A stretch of 64,000 nucleotides of DNA from Acidobacteria bacterium SCN 69-37 (lineage in GTDB: Bacteria; Acidobacteriota; Vicinamibacteria; Vicinamibacterales; SCN-69-37). The notes beneath the pieces were generated by a model that saw only the letters and a list, made by a program, of their open reading frames with translations, was not told the DNA's origin and ran no database searches. Positions 46,641 to 56,904 of the stretch are shown here, one piece after another (the stretch's first letter is position 1; each line of letters begins with the position of its first letter). The DNA is taken from positions 1 through 64,000 of the forward strand of contig MEDJ01000006.1 of assembly GCA_001724025.1 (NCBI GenBank), in the 5' to 3' direction. The position numbers were made by a program, and so were the translations under genes.

Positions 46641-49600
46641 TCATGATGCCGAGACGTCCGGCGCGTCCGTCCCGGGGTAGCAGACCAGGCCCGTCACCAC
46701 CGTTCCCGGACACGCGGCCCTCATGGCGCGTACGTAGAGGTCGAGCTGCACCTGATGCGCCGGACGAGGTCGTCCCGTCTTGAATTCGAGGACGACCAGC
46801 GACCGATCGGCGCGGCGCACGAGGCAGTCGACGGAGCCGCGCAGGCAGACGCCGGGTTCGTCCGGCGGCAGGTACGAGAACGGGATCTCGAAGTAGCACT
46901 CCCCGGTCGTGAGCAGATCGGCGACCTCCGCGTTCCGCCACACGGCTCCGAACAGGTGCACCGCACGTGCAACGGTCGGCGCCGGATCGTCGATCTCGGC
47001 ACGCTCGATCGGCGTCAACAGGCCATCCGCCAGACGCCCCAGATCCGCCGCGCCGCCTGACGGGTCGAGGCGACGCTGCAGCATCCGGTGCACCAGCGTG
47101 CCGGCCACCCGATCATCCACCGCGTCCTCGTCGTCCTCGCGGCGCGGATGCCCCGGACGCCCGCCGCCACCGGCCCGGGACTCGGCCCACACACTCGACG
47201 CCGGACGCGCGACCGGCCCGGCCGACGTCAGCGGGCGCACAGGGACGATCGCTGGCGCTCGAGACTCGACGCCCTCGATCGCGCCCGCCAGCCGACGCGG
47301 TTCGGGCGCCGGACGGCACACGACGCACGTGAACCGCCCGTGTTCACCCTCCCACGTCACCACGTCATCGGCTGTCGCGTACGCCGCCGCCACGCTTGCC
47401 GTCAGCGCGGGCGGCAACAGCGCGACCAGGCTGCGGGGCCCGCGTCGGATCCGGCCCTGCGTGTCGACCTCGGCCGCGAGATACAGGCGATCGCGCGCCC
47501 GGGTCACCGCCACGTACAGCAGGCGCCGCAGTTCTTCGCTCTCGCGTCGATCCTCGAGGGCCGTCGCCGGCGTACTGCCGAACGTCACCTCCGGTTCGCC
47601 GTCGGGTCCCTGCTCGATGACCGAGAAGCCGCCCGATCGCCCGCGTCCCGCCATGTGCAGGTTGACGACGAACACGACGGGAAACTCCAGGCCTTTCGCC
47701 GCGTGGATGGTCATCAGGTTGACGGCATCGGCCGCCTGCACGATGGCGTTCGAGTCGTCGCCGGCGCGCAGCGTCTCGAAGTACGAGGCCAGGCGATCGA
47801 TGGTCACGTACCCGCGGTTCTCCACCCGTCGCACGAGCGCGCGCACCTTCTTCAGGTTCTCGCGCGCCTGGTCCAGACGCCGGCCGCGCAGCTCGTACAC
47901 GTACGCCGACTCGCGCAGCACGACGTCGAGGACCTCGCCGGGTGGCACCTGCGTCGCCAGGCGGAGCCAGCGCGTGACGCCCGCGCGCGCCCGGGCAAAC
48001 AACGCCGCGTCCGGCGGCGTGAGCGTGACCCCCTCTGGCGGATCGGCCGCGAGCAGGGCTCGCGACAGGCGCGGCGCCAGCGCGACGAGCGCCTCGTCCG
48101 ACAGGCGCACGAACCGCGACCGCAGCAATTCGGCCGCACGCAGATCCGAGTCGGGCCGGGCGAGGAACCGCAGCAGCGCCTGCAGGTCCTGCACCTCGGG
48201 CGCGTCGAAGAACCCGAGGCCCTTGTAGACGTACGTCCGCACGCCGCGCCGCTCGAGCGCGTCCTCGAAATACTGGTGTCCGGCCCGCGCGCGGAAGAGG
48301 ATCGCGATGTCGTCGGGCCGGATCGGTCGCGCCCCGGTGTCGCGATCGCGCACCGTCGCCGTCTCCAGCAGCCGCACGATCTCGTCGGCCACGGCCGCCG
48401 CGGCGTCCTCGGTCGACGACTGCGCGATCAGGCCGACCACGGGCTGTCCGTCACGCAGCGCGCCCTCGGCCACCTCCGGCGTCGGGAACCGATCGGTCTC
48501 GCGGTACTGCCAGCGATCGGCCATCGTTTCGTCGCCGTTCATGCTCGCCGAGAGGGCGTTGACGAAAGCGAGCAGTTCGGGCACCGATCGGAAGCTCGTC
48601 GAAATCGCCTGCCGGACGGTGCGCCCCGGCCGCAGCAGCCCGATCCGCCGCGCCGCCGCATCGAGCAGCGTCACCTCGGCGTGCCGGAACCTGTAGATCG
48701 ACTGCTTCCGATCGCCGACCACGAAGATCGAAGTCGGCACGTCGGCCACGCCTTCGCCCTCGGCCCACGTGTCGACGAGCAGTTCGACGAGGCGCCACTG
48801 CTGCCGGCTCGTGTCCTGGAACTCGTCGACGAGCAGGTGGTGATAGCGCGCCTGGAGCTTCAGCCGGCTGCGCGCGAACTCCTCCTGCCGCTCGAGCAGC
48901 GAGACCGCGCGATCGAGCATGCCGGCAAAGTCGAGCAGCGCGTGCTCGGCGAGCAGCCGCTCATACGTGCCGACGGCCAGGTCCAGCACGCGCAGGACGC
49001 CGTGCGCCAGCAGGCGATCGAGATCGCGATCGAGCGTCTCGACGGCGTCACGGACACCCGGCGCGGCGGCTTTCAGCGCCTGCACGTGACGATCGCGCGC
49101 GGCCTTCGACGCGAACAGATCCACCTTGTAGCGCCGTGCGAGCTGCTGGCGCGGCTTCCCGTCTTTCGTCAGGAAGTACGTTTCGAACCGCCGGCGCAGG
49201 TGCTGTACGTCGACGATGTCCTCGGGCGACACCTCGTCGAGCCTGGCGAGATCGGCAGCCACCCAGCGGAACGCCGCATCGGTGCGCGGACCCTCGTCGA
49301 TGAGCACCCGGCGGAGATCCGCCGGCAGCGCCGCGCGGAGCTCTCCCAGGAACCTGCGCGACACCTCGACGGCCGAGGCCGGATCGGCATGACGCCCCAC
49401 GAAACGCCGCACGGCCGGCAGGGCGACCTGACGACGATCGATCAACCCGGCGAGCGCGGCGCGCAGCACTGGCGGCTTCACCCGGACGAACAGCAGCCGG
49501 ACGCGCTCGTCGACGGCCACGAGGTCCCGCGCGCGTTCGAGCGTCACGTCCAGGGCCTCGCTCGCGAACCGCGCCATCTCGGTCTCGTCGGCCACCTCGA

Positions 49601-50018
49601 ACGTCGGGTCCACGCCGGCCTCGATCGGGAACTCGCGCAGCAGACCGAAACAGAACCCGTCGATGGTCGTGATCTGCACGTCGTGCAGCCGCGGCGCGAT
49701 CGTCTTCCAGACATCGGCCGGAAAGCGCCCCGACGCCGCGTCGCGCCGCAGGGTCGCCAGCACGCGATCCCGCATCTCGGCCGCAGCCTTCCGCGTGAAC
49801 GTCATCGCCAGGATGTGGCGCGGATCGACCCCGAGGGCCAGCAGACGGACGTACCGATCCACGAGCACGCGCGTCTTGCCCGTGCCCGCCGACGCTTCCA
49901 GCACGACGTCGTTCATCGGATCGACAGCGAAGTCGCGCGCCGGCTGGTCCGGCGGGCGCACGCTCGGCTCGGGGGCCTCGTCGAGGCGATCAAACAGGCT
50001 CGGCTGCACCGTCGTCAT
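46641..50018 (-). CDS. addA: AddA-type helicase-nuclease subunit
   Basis: 1125 residues. UvrD/SF1A helicase: Walker A ASAGTGKTRVLVDRY near residue 36, TFTRKAAAEMRDR, HHLLVDEFQDTSRQQW and GDRKQSIYRFRHAEV, with VNLMTIHAAKGLEFPVVF in motif V. A C-terminal nuclease carries VDCLVRRADRSLVVLEFKTGR, the PD-(D/E)XK core, as in AddA. With AddB it unwinds and resects double-strand breaks and loads RecA. I start it at ATG 50018 (MTTVQPSLF), 29 bases inside the end of addB; the longer upstream frame is translated from addB in another frame. Order on the strand is addB then addA. Confidence 0.9.
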   Translation of the reverse strand: MTTVQPSLFDRLDEAPEPSVRPPDQPARDFAVDPMNDVVLEASAGTGKTRVLVDRYVRLLALGVDPRHILAMTFTRKAAAEMRDRVLATLRRDAASGRFPADVWKTIAPRLHDVQITTIDGFCFGLLREFPIEAGVDPTFEVADETEMARFASEALDVTLERARDLVAVDERVRLLFVRVKPPVLRAALAGLIDRRQVALPAVRRFVGRHADPASAVEVSRRFLGELRAALPADLRRVLIDEGPRTDAAFRWVAADLARLDEVSPEDIVDVQHLRRRFETYFLTKDGKPRQQLARRYKVDLFASKAARDRHVQALKAAAPGVRDAVETLDRDLDRLLAHGVLRVLDLAVGTYERLLAEHALLDFAGMLDRAVSLLERQEEFARSRLKLQARYHHLLVDEFQDTSRQQWRLVELLVDTWAEGEGVADVPTSIFVVGDRKQSIYRFRHAEVTLLDAAARRIGLLRPGRTVRQAISTSFRSVPELLAFVNALSASMNGDETMADRWQYRETDRFPTPEVAEGALRDGQPVVGLIAQSSTEDAAAAVADEIVRLLETATVRDRDTGARPIRPDDIAILFRARAGHQYFEDALERRGVRTYVYKGLGFFDAPEVQDLQALLRFLARPDSDLRAAELLRSRFVRLSDEALVALAPRLSRALLAADPPEGVTLTPPDAALFARARAGVTRWLRLATQVPPGEVLDVVLRESAYVYELRGRRLDQARENLKKVRALVRRVENRGYVTIDRLASYFETLRAGDDSNAIVQAADAVNLMTIHAAKGLEFPVVFVVNLHMAGRGRSGGFSVIEQGPDGEPEVTFGSTPATALEDRRESEELRRLLYVAVTRARDRLYLAAEVDTQGRIRRGPRSLVALLPPALTASVAAAYATADDVVTWEGEHGRFTCVVCRPAPEPRRLAGAIEGVESRAPAIVPVRPLTSAGPVARPASSVWAESRAGGGGRPGHPRREDDEDAVDDRVAGTLVHRMLQRRLDPSGGAADLGRLADGLLTPIERAEIDDPAPTVARAVHLFGAVWRNAEVADLLTTGECYFEIPFSYLPPDEPGVCLRGSVDCLVRRADRSLVVLEFKTGRPRPAHQVQLDLYVRAMRAACPGTVVTGLVCYPGTDAPDVSAS

Positions 50019-52965
50019 CCTCGATCCGGTATTCCTTGCGGCACACGCCGGCAAATCCGCACCACTGGCACTCGGACGCCCGCCGCGGCCGCGGCGGGAA
50101 CACGCCGGCCTCGATGCGCCCGACGACGTCGGCAAACACACCGGCCCGCGCCTCGACGGCCAGCGAGACCTCGGTCTCGGTCCGCCCCGGCATCCGCCCG
50201 TCGAAACGGCGATCGTCGCCGAACGCCAGGTACATCGCATCGGCCACCGGGTGCGGCCGGCCGTCCTCGGCTTCGATCACCTGCCGCGCGCAGTGGCCAT
50301 ACACCGCCACCTGCACCGACGTCTCGAGATCGGGCAGGCGGCCGAGCTTGTAGTCGATCACCCGCAGCGCCCCATCACCGAGTATGTCCACGCGATCGGC
50401 CTTTCCGCGAATCGTGATGGTGGTCGACGTCAGGCCGCCGCGCAGGGGGAACACGAACGCCCCGTCAATCGGGACCTCGAGCCGGCGCGCCGCCACGGGC
50501 TCCCCTGACGCCACCTCGAGTTCGAGCACACGATCGGCCACGCCGGGGGCCACGATCGATCCCTTGATCCGCAGGCGTTCCACCGCGCGGTCCTGCGGCG
50601 GCAGATGCGCGAGCAGCTCCTCGGCAATCTCCCCGAAGATCGCCTGCGCCTCGGGCATCGTCGCGTCCGTGACGGCACCGTGCCCGTCCTGCTGCCAGCG
50701 TTCGTAGAAACGCTCGAAGAGCAGGTGCAGGAACGTGCCGCGCTCGAGCGGGCTCAGGCCCGTGGTCTCGGGTCGCTCCTCGGCGAGTCTCAGCACGTGC
50801 GCGGCAAAGTACTTGAACGGACACGTGACATAGCGATCGACCTGGCTGACGCGATAGACGTCGGGCGGCCGCTGTGCCACGAATCCGCCGTAGGCGGGCG
50901 TGTCGAGATCGGGTCTCGCCCGGCGCGCCGCCAGCCACGCCGAGGCGTCGTCATCCATCCAGGTCGTGGCCGCGTCGCGGGTCAGGATCTCGTCGGCGAA
51001 CAGCGGTCCGACGTCCGGCAGCGATTCGACGACGACAGGGAGCGCGCGGGCGGCCTCGATCATGGTCGAGAGCGCGACAACCGTTTCGCCGTCGAGTTCG
51101 AACGCCGACAGGCGCGTGCGCTGCTGCGCCAGGTGCAGCACGTCGCGGAATGCGGCCTGCTGCGCCAGGGTCTGATCGGTATCCTGCGGCCAGCCGAGCG
51201 CCTTCAGCAGGCCGGCCGAATAGAAGAAGTTCCGACGCTGCCGTTCGGCCCAGTCGGTTTCCACGAGCCCGACCAGACACACGTCGTCGAACGCGCCGAA
51301 CCGCGCCGACGCGGCGTCCACGAGGTGGACGCCGCCGTCGCCGCGCGCGGGCGCGAACGTCTGGCCCTCGATCGCGTGGTAGATCGCGGCCGCGAGGTCG
51401 TCGTGACTGCGCGGGCGATCGTCGTGGCGCCTGTACGCCTCGGCCAGGGCGTCGAGCACGCCGAGCACGGCCGATCGGGCGCGACGCGCCCGATCGGCGT
51501 CGGCCGGCGGCCGCCGCTCGACCGCGCGCAGGAACGCCGCGAGGCACTGCACCTGCGCAGAGGCCGCCGGGGCGGTGCCGCACGCGGCCAGCGCCCCGGC
51601 GACTGCTGCCGCGGCGCGGGCGACGCGCACCAGGCGCGGCGCCCGCGCCGCGCGGCGGGCGTCCTCGTCGGCCCACCGTGCCACCTGCTCGCCGAACGTC
51701 GCCGCGCCGCCAGGCGCGCGGCGCTCGGCGAGCAGGTCGGCGAGCGCCTGCACATCGCCCGGCATCACCGGCTCGCCGTCGACCGCGATCGCCGCGAGCG
51801 GCGACCGCAGCAGGGCGAGGATGCCGTCGCGCGCACCGCCGGTGCGCGCAACGGCGAGGGCGAGATCGAGCAGGCCGGCGTACGGCTCGGTCGCCAGCGG
51901 CAGCGCATCGAACGCCTGATACGGCACGCGCGCGTCGGTCAGCACCTGCTGCGCGAGATACAGGTACGGCAGCGGCCGATGGAACACGATGGCCGTCGGC
52001 CCGGCCAGACAGCCGTCGCGATCGGCCGCGCGCGCGCGGACGTATCGCGCCACCTGGCGGAGCTCGTCTTCACGATCACGACTCACGGCCACCGGCACGT
52101 CGTCGCGCAGATCCGCCGGCGATTCGGCCACGAGCACCGGCGACGACGGCACGTCGGGCACGCGTCGTTCCTCGATGCCCGGCAGTTCCTGCTCGACGCG
52201 TGCGCGGAAGCCGGCGTCGTGCGCCTCGTCGGTCATCACGACGTGCAGTCCCGCGAGCGTCCGGAGCCGACCGATCAAATCGAAGTCGGCCGGCCACACC
52301 CCGCGCGGATCGGCCGGATGATCGGCCACCGCCAGGACGAGGTCGTCGAACGGCAGCGCCGGCTGCTCCTCGAGCAGTCGGCGACGCAGTTCGTGTTCGT
52401 CCACGCCGCCGCTCTGACGCGCCGCCCGCTCGTAGGCGAGGAAGGCGAAGCCGAGCAGGCGCGTTTGATCGATCAACCCCTCGCTGCCCCTGTCGGTCCC
52501 GCGCTCGACACGCAGCTCATCGAAGATCGTGCGCGCGAACACGCGCACGCGCCGCTGGCGCCGCCTGAGCTCGTCGTAGAAGTCGAGCATCGCGGCCACG
52601 AGTCCCGGCCGCAGGTCGAATGGCCGGGCCAGGCCGGACCGCCGTTCGAGCGTGTCGTGCACGGCGCGCTCGAACAGCACGAGCCGCTCGATGCGGCTCA
52701 GCCACCGGGGCGTCGGCGAGAGCGCCGGCAGCAGGCGCGCGAGCCACTCGTCGCGCGTGACCAGGTCCGCGCACACGACGGCGGTCTCGCCGCGTGCGCG
52801 GGCCTGCGCCTCGATCGTCAGGCGCAGCAGGGACCCGGCCGCGCGCGTCGGTACGACGACGACGCGCCGCCGCGCGGCGAGCGGATCGCCGGCAGTGGCG
52901 AGATCGACGAGGGCCTGGCGGAACGCCGCCAGCCCGCGCGTGCGAATCAGGACGCGACGCTGCAT
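49990..52965 (-). CDS. addB: AddB-type exonuclease subunit
   Basis: 991 residues. A degenerate SF1-like N-terminal region is followed by a PD-(D/E)XK nuclease: GKADRVDILGDGALRVIDYKLG supplies the acid-and-lysine site. Four cysteines are placed as an iron-sulfur staple: one in TCPFKYFAAH and three in ECQWCGFAGVCR near the C-terminus, as in AddB and related nucleases. It pairs with AddA to form an RecBCD-equivalent. ATG 52965 begins MQRRVLIRTRG; the 29-base overlap with addA suggests coupling. An exported helical protein lies 33 bases upstream and could share the transcript. Confidence 0.9.
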   Translation of the reverse strand: MQRRVLIRTRGLAAFRQALVDLATAGDPLAARRRVVVVPTRAAGSLLRLTIEAQARARGETAVVCADLVTRDEWLARLLPALSPTPRWLSRIERLVLFERAVHDTLERRSGLARPFDLRPGLVAAMLDFYDELRRRQRRVRVFARTIFDELRVERGTDRGSEGLIDQTRLLGFAFLAYERAARQSGGVDEHELRRRLLEEQPALPFDDLVLAVADHPADPRGVWPADFDLIGRLRTLAGLHVVMTDEAHDAGFRARVEQELPGIEERRVPDVPSSPVLVAESPADLRDDVPVAVSRDREDELRQVARYVRARAADRDGCLAGPTAIVFHRPLPYLYLAQQVLTDARVPYQAFDALPLATEPYAGLLDLALAVARTGGARDGILALLRSPLAAIAVDGEPVMPGDVQALADLLAERRAPGGAATFGEQVARWADEDARRAARAPRLVRVARAAAAVAGALAACGTAPAASAQVQCLAAFLRAVERRPPADADRARRARSAVLGVLDALAEAYRRHDDRPRSHDDLAAAIYHAIEGQTFAPARGDGGVHLVDAASARFGAFDDVCLVGLVETDWAERQRRNFFYSAGLLKALGWPQDTDQTLAQQAAFRDVLHLAQQRTRLSAFELDGETVVALSTMIEAARALPVVVESLPDVGPLFADEILTRDAATTWMDDDASAWLAARRARPDLDTPAYGGFVAQRPPDVYRVSQVDRYVTCPFKYFAAHVLRLAEERPETTGLSPLERGTFLHLLFERFYERWQQDGHGAVTDATMPEAQAIFGEIAEELLAHLPPQDRAVERLRIKGSIVAPGVADRVLELEVASGEPVAARRLEVPIDGAFVFPLRGGLTSTTITIRGKADRVDILGDGALRVIDYKLGRLPDLETSVQVAVYGHCARQVIEAEDGRPHPVADAMYLAFGDDRRFDGRMPGRTETEVSLAVEARAGVFADVVGRIEAGVFPPRPRRASECQWCGFAGVCRKEYRIEDDDGAAEPV

Positions 52966-52998
52966 GACTCTCGCGTCAGTCTCTCACTTCCTCTCACT

Positions 52999-54381
52999 TC
53001 ACTGGATGGTGGGGCGACGCAGACTCGCCACCAGGTCGCGACGCACCTGGCCCGCCAGCAGCAGCGACCCGGCCGCGGCCGCCGACGCCTCGCGCATCTC
53101 GGCCGACTGGCTCGATCGCGCCTGCCGGCGGCGGGCCATGGCCTCGTGCGCAATCCGCAACACGTTCTGGAACGTCACGTGGATGGCCGCCTGCGCCGTT
53201 GGCGGCCGTACGCCGTCGAGATCGCGTCCCAGCCGGAGAATCGCCGCATCGGCGAGATCGAGCTGCGCCGGCGAGACGCCGCGCAGTTCACGCAGCGCCG
53301 TCAGCACCGGCGTCAGTTGATCGAACCGATCGAGCAGCGGGCGCAGGCCCGCGTCGTACCGCCGCAGGCCGGCGATCTGGCGGGTGTGCGCGTCGAGTGC
53401 TGCGCGGAACGAGCGCGTCGCGTCGAGTGTGGCCGAGAGCTGCGCCTGGAACTCGTGCACCTCGGCCGGGCGCCGGCGACCGAGCTGGTCGTCCTGCCGC
53501 TCGAGCTCGCGCGTGAGCCGCTCGACGGCGGCCACGTCACCGCGGCGCCGCGCGTCGTCGGCGCGCGTGCGCAGCGCGCTGATGAGCGACGCGTACGCGG
53601 ATCCGGCCTTCACCTCGGCGTCCAGGGTCTCGGCGATCGTCTGCTGCACCACTTCGTCGTCCATCCGCGCGGCCACGGCCGATGTCCGGCGGAGAATCCC
53701 GACCCGTTCGGCGCCCACATCCGCCAGTCGTGCCGCGGTGAGCGCGAGGGCCACCGACTCGCGAAGCGTGGGCGGAGGCAGCAGGGCCTCGAGCGACGGG
53801 GGACGCGCTACCAGGTCGAGCGACACGGCCGGCTCACCCACGGCCACGCGCAGCTCGACGATCACGTCATCGAACAGACGCGCGAGTTCGTGGATGTCGT
53901 CCGCGCGATAGTCATAGTGCGCGGTAGACCAGTCGAGCAACTGCCGCCGCGCGGCGACGGCCAGTGCCAGCCGACGTCGCGGATCGCCGATCGTCGGGAG
54001 CAGTTCGAGCACGCGCGCGACCTCCGCCGTCAACGCCGCGTAGTCGGCTTCCCCACGCGTCGCGGCGTAATGCGCGGCCCGCATGGCCTCGACGTACCGC
54101 ATCGTCCGATCGCGGTCGAGGCCGGAAACGGGCAGGCTGACGAGCTGCACGTCGGGTGTGCCGGACGGGCCTGGAGTCTCGCCGACGAGCAGGTTGAAAA
54201 TCACGCGATCGTCGACAAACACAGGCTCGCCGTAACTCGGCAGCGGCTCGCCGGAGGTGAGGAACACGCGATACGTGGTGGTCAGCGACGCGGGGGCCCG
54301 ACCCGTCTGCGCTGCCGGCGTCGCTATCGCCACGAGCCCCACGATGATGAGGTACGGCAGCCCGCGCACAACCCTCGACAC
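52999..54381 (-). CDS. Exported helical protein of unknown function
   Basis: 460 residues starting at GTG 54381. A signal sequence (GLPYLIIVGLVAIATPAAQ) is followed by a long mostly helical protein: AALTAEVARVLELLPTIG, DDIHELARLFDDVIVELRVAVG and LTRELERQDDQLGRRRPAEVHE suggest coiled coils. Two other starts are possible (ATG 54450, and longer) but GTG best fits the signal peptide. No family is recognised. It ends 33 bases before addB on the same strand, so it may be co-transcribed with the repair genes, although a periplasmic helper for AddAB is not known. Confidence 0.6.
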   Translation of the reverse strand: MSRVVRGLPYLIIVGLVAIATPAAQTGRAPASLTTTYRVFLTSGEPLPSYGEPVFVDDRVIFNLLVGETPGPSGTPDVQLVSLPVSGLDRDRTMRYVEAMRAAHYAATRGEADYAALTAEVARVLELLPTIGDPRRRLALAVAARRQLLDWSTAHYDYRADDIHELARLFDDVIVELRVAVGEPAVSLDLVARPPSLEALLPPPTLRESVALALTAARLADVGAERVGILRRTSAVAARMDDEVVQQTIAETLDAEVKAGSAYASLISALRTRADDARRRGDVAAVERLTRELERQDDQLGRRRPAEVHEFQAQLSATLDATRSFRAALDAHTRQIAGLRRYDAGLRPLLDRFDQLTPVLTALRELRGVSPAQLDLADAAILRLGRDLDGVRPPTAQAAIHVTFQNVLRIAHEAMARRRQARSSQSAEMREASAAAAGSLLLAGQVRRDLVASLRRPTIQ

Positions 54382-54583
54382 CCGGCCATTTTCACCCAAA
54401 CGGGACGGGCTGTGGAAATCCTGTGGAATGTTCGCGGATCGCGTGTGCATTCCCTGTCGACGCTCGAGTTTTTTCGACCGTCTCCCGCGCGTACAGCGGG
54501 AGTCGCTGCAATGCAGGGCAGCTTCGTACCGGCCTTCGCTTGCGCCCCCCGTCCCGGTCACTAGAATCATCGCAGTTACACCT

Positions 54584-54832
54584 ATGACGACCACGGCACG
54601 AGAACGGGCGCGCACGACCGTCCGGCGCACCCAGGACATCAATGGGCGCACGTACGCGATCGAAGCGCTGCCTGTCGACCGCGACAGATGGCGTGCACGC
54701 CTCGTGCAGCGCGGCACGACCAATGCCCTCATGCCGTTCTATGGTTCGACCCCCGACGACGCCATCGCGCGCCTGACGGCGTGGCTCGACCGCGTCAGCC
54801 GACCGGCCGGTTCGACGCCACCACGCGACTGA
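54584..54832 (+). CDS. Small hypothetical protein
   Basis: 82 residues beginning MTTTARERARTTVRRTQDIN, with DRDRWRARLVQRGTTNALMPFYGSTPDDAI, a pattern seen in small DUF-type regulatory-like proteins but not identified. Basic at the start, acidic at the end. No Shine-Dalgarno is visible before ATG 54584. It is divergent from the exported helical protein and 51 bases before the oxidoreductase on the same strand. Confidence 0.5.
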   Translation: MTTTARERARTTVRRTQDINGRTYAIEALPVDRDRWRARLVQRGTTNALMPFYGSTPDDAIARLTAWLDRVSRPAGSTPPRD

Positions 54833-54883
54833 CGCCGCCCCGGTGTCGGCGCCTCGCGACGTGGGGCGTGCCATACTGCCGGG

Positions 54884-55882
54884 ATGCGCGTGATCGAAAT
54901 CGCCGGTGCGGGTGGCCCGGACGTGCTCACGCTCGCGACCCGCGAACCGCCGACGGCCGGTGTGGGCGAGATCGTGATTCGCGTGGCGGCGGCCGGCGTG
55001 AACCGGCCCGACATCTTCCAGCGTCAGGGCCTGTACCCGCCCCCTCCCGGGGCGTCGGATCTGCCGGGCCTCGAAGTGGCCGGCGTGATCGACGCCGTCG
55101 GCCCGCTCGGCGACACCCCGATGCGGTGGGCGCCTGGCGATCGCGTCATGGCGCTCGTTTCCGGCGGAGGCTACGCCGAGTTCGTCGCCGTGCCCGCCTC
55201 GCAATGCCTGCCGATCCCGGACACGCTGTCGCTGGTCGAAGCCGCGGCGATGCCCGAAACGTTCTTCACCGTGTGGACGAACGTCTTCGACCGCGGGCGG
55301 CTCACACGCGGCGAGTCCCTGCTCGTCCACGGCGGCAGCAGCGGCATCGGTACGACCGCCATTCAACTCGCGCATGCGTTCGGGGCGCAGGTGATCGCGA
55401 CGGCCGGCTCACCGGAAAAATGTGCGGCGTGCGAGCGCCTCGGCGCCGATCTCGCAATCGACTATCGGACCGATGACTTCGTCGCGCGCGTGCGGACGCA
55501 CACGGCCGACCGCGGCGTCGACGTGATCCTGGACATGGTCGGCGGCGATTACCTGCCCCGGAACGTGAGCGCGCTCGCGCTCGACGGGCGCCTGGTGCAG
55601 ATTGCCGTGCTGCGCGGCGCGCGCGCCGACCTGGATCTGGGTGTCGTGATGCGTCGTCGCCTGACGATCACCGGATCGACGCTGCGGCCGCAGACCACGG
55701 CGGCCAAGGCCGCGATCGCCCGCGCGCTCGAGGCGCACGTCTGGCCGCTCGTCGCCAGCGGCCGGGTGCGTCCCGTCATCCACGCGACGTTCCCGCTCGA
55801 GCGGGCCGCCGACGCGCATCGCCTGCTCGAGGCCGGCCACCACATCGGCAAGGTCGTGCTCACGGTCACGGACGATCGCTGA
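54884..55882 (+). CDS. NAD(P)H-quinone oxidoreductase (PIG3/MDR family)
   Basis: 332 residues, cytoplasmic medium-chain reductase of the zinc-free quinone-oxidoreductase type. ARVNRPDIFQRQGLYPPPPG is the substrate-domain signature (here AAGVNRPDIFQRQGLY) and GGSSGIGTTAIQLAHAFGA the nucleotide-binding motif. The usual cysteine/histidine ligands of alcohol dehydrogenases are missing. It reduces quinones or other electrophiles with NADPH. Its TGA overlaps the ATG of the Sua5 gene by one base (TGATG), so the two are coupled, but a functional link is unclear. Confidence 0.9.
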   Translation: MRVIEIAGAGGPDVLTLATREPPTAGVGEIVIRVAAAGVNRPDIFQRQGLYPPPPGASDLPGLEVAGVIDAVGPLGDTPMRWAPGDRVMALVSGGGYAEFVAVPASQCLPIPDTLSLVEAAAMPETFFTVWTNVFDRGRLTRGESLLVHGGSSGIGTTAIQLAHAFGAQVIATAGSPEKCAACERLGADLAIDYRTDDFVARVRTHTADRGVDVILDMVGGDYLPRNVSALALDGRLVQIAVLRGARADLDLGVVMRRRLTITGSTLRPQTTAAKAAIARALEAHVWPLVASGRVRPVIHATFPLERAADAHRLLEAGHHIGKVVLTVTDDR

Positions 55883-56889
55883 TGGCCATGATCCTGTCGA
55901 CAGCCACGGCTATCGATCGCGATGCCGCCGTGGCCCGGGCGGTCGCGCAATTGCACGCCGGCCAGGTCGTCGCCCTGCCGACCGAGACGGTCTACGGCCT
56001 GGCGGCCAACGCGCTCGACGCCGACGCCGTGACCCGGATCTTCGCCGCCAAGGGCCGTCCGGCGCACAACCCGATCATCGTGCACGTCGCCGATCTCGAC
56101 ATGGCCCGCCGCGTCGTGGCGGACTGGCCGGCGTCGGCCGATAGGCTTGCCGCACGATTCTGGCCCGGCCCGCTGACGATGGTGCTGCCGCGCGCGCCGA
56201 TCGTCCCGGACGTGGTCACCGGTGGCGGAACCACTGTCGGGATCCGCTGGCCGCGCCATCCCATCATGCAGGCCGTCATCCGCGCCTGCGGATTCCCGCT
56301 CGCGGCGCCGAGTGCGAATCGATCGAACGCCGTCTCGCCGACAACGGCCGCACACGTGCAGCAGTCGATCGGCGACCGGCTCGATCTCATCGTGGACGGC
56401 GGTCCGTCACCTGTCGGGATCGAGTCGACGGTGATCGATCTGGCCGCGTCCCCGCCGCGGGTGTTACGGCCGGGACGCATCGACGCACAGGCCCTGGCCT
56501 CCGTGCTGGACGAGCCCGTGGCCACGGGTCCCGTGTCGGCCGTCGGCGTGGCCCGGAGTCCGGGCATGCTCGCACGCCACTACTCGCCCCGCGCGCGCCT
56601 GGTCATCAGTTCGTGGCACGATGACGCCGATCTCGACGGACAGATCGCGCGGTTGTCGACGCCGCGCACGCGCACGTACGTCCTCGCGTACGACAGGGTC
56701 CCACGCGAGACGGACGGCCTGGGCGTGGCAATGATGCCGCGCGAGGCCGAGGCGTATGCGCAGCGTCTGTATGCCGATCTCCATCGCGCCGACGACACGG
56801 GCGCGGACGTGATCATCGTCGAGGCGCTGCCCGAGGGAATGGCGTGGGACGCGCTGCGCGATCGCCTGGTGCGCGCCGCGGCCCGGTAG
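55882..56889 (+). CDS. tsaC: L-threonylcarbamoyladenylate synthase (Sua5/YwlC type)
   Basis: 335 residues. The N-terminal YrdC domain (about 10-190) makes threonylcarbamoyl-AMP for the universal tRNA t6A37 modification: VALPTETVYGLAANALDADAVTRIFAAKGRP and ANRSNAVSPTTAAHV are diagnostic, as are the substrate-binding ESTVIDL residues. A C-terminal Sua5-type domain (about 215-335, PGMLARHYSPRARLVI) distinguishes it from short TsaC. Essential housekeeping gene by family. It overlaps the oxidoreductase stop by one base; an alternative ATG lies at 55888. Confidence 0.95.
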   Translation: MAMILSTATAIDRDAAVARAVAQLHAGQVVALPTETVYGLAANALDADAVTRIFAAKGRPAHNPIIVHVADLDMARRVVADWPASADRLAARFWPGPLTMVLPRAPIVPDVVTGGGTTVGIRWPRHPIMQAVIRACGFPLAAPSANRSNAVSPTTAAHVQQSIGDRLDLIVDGGPSPVGIESTVIDLAASPPRVLRPGRIDAQALASVLDEPVATGPVSAVGVARSPGMLARHYSPRARLVISSWHDDADLDGQIARLSTPRTRTYVLAYDRVPRETDGLGVAMMPREAEAYAQRLYADLHRADDTGADVIIVEALPEGMAWDALRDRLVRAAAR

Positions 56890-56904
56890 CGACAGCGTGG
56901 ACGT

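Noticed and set aside
47088-50417. Plus-strand open frame of 1109 codons opposite addA
   Set aside because: It is antisense to a strongly conserved helicase, is arginine/glutamine-rich with no motifs, and is explained by the GC-rich codon bias of the real gene.
50605-54564. Plus-strand open frame of 1319 codons opposite addB and the exported protein
   Set aside because: Low-complexity, arginine-rich, no homology; it crosses two real genes in antisense.
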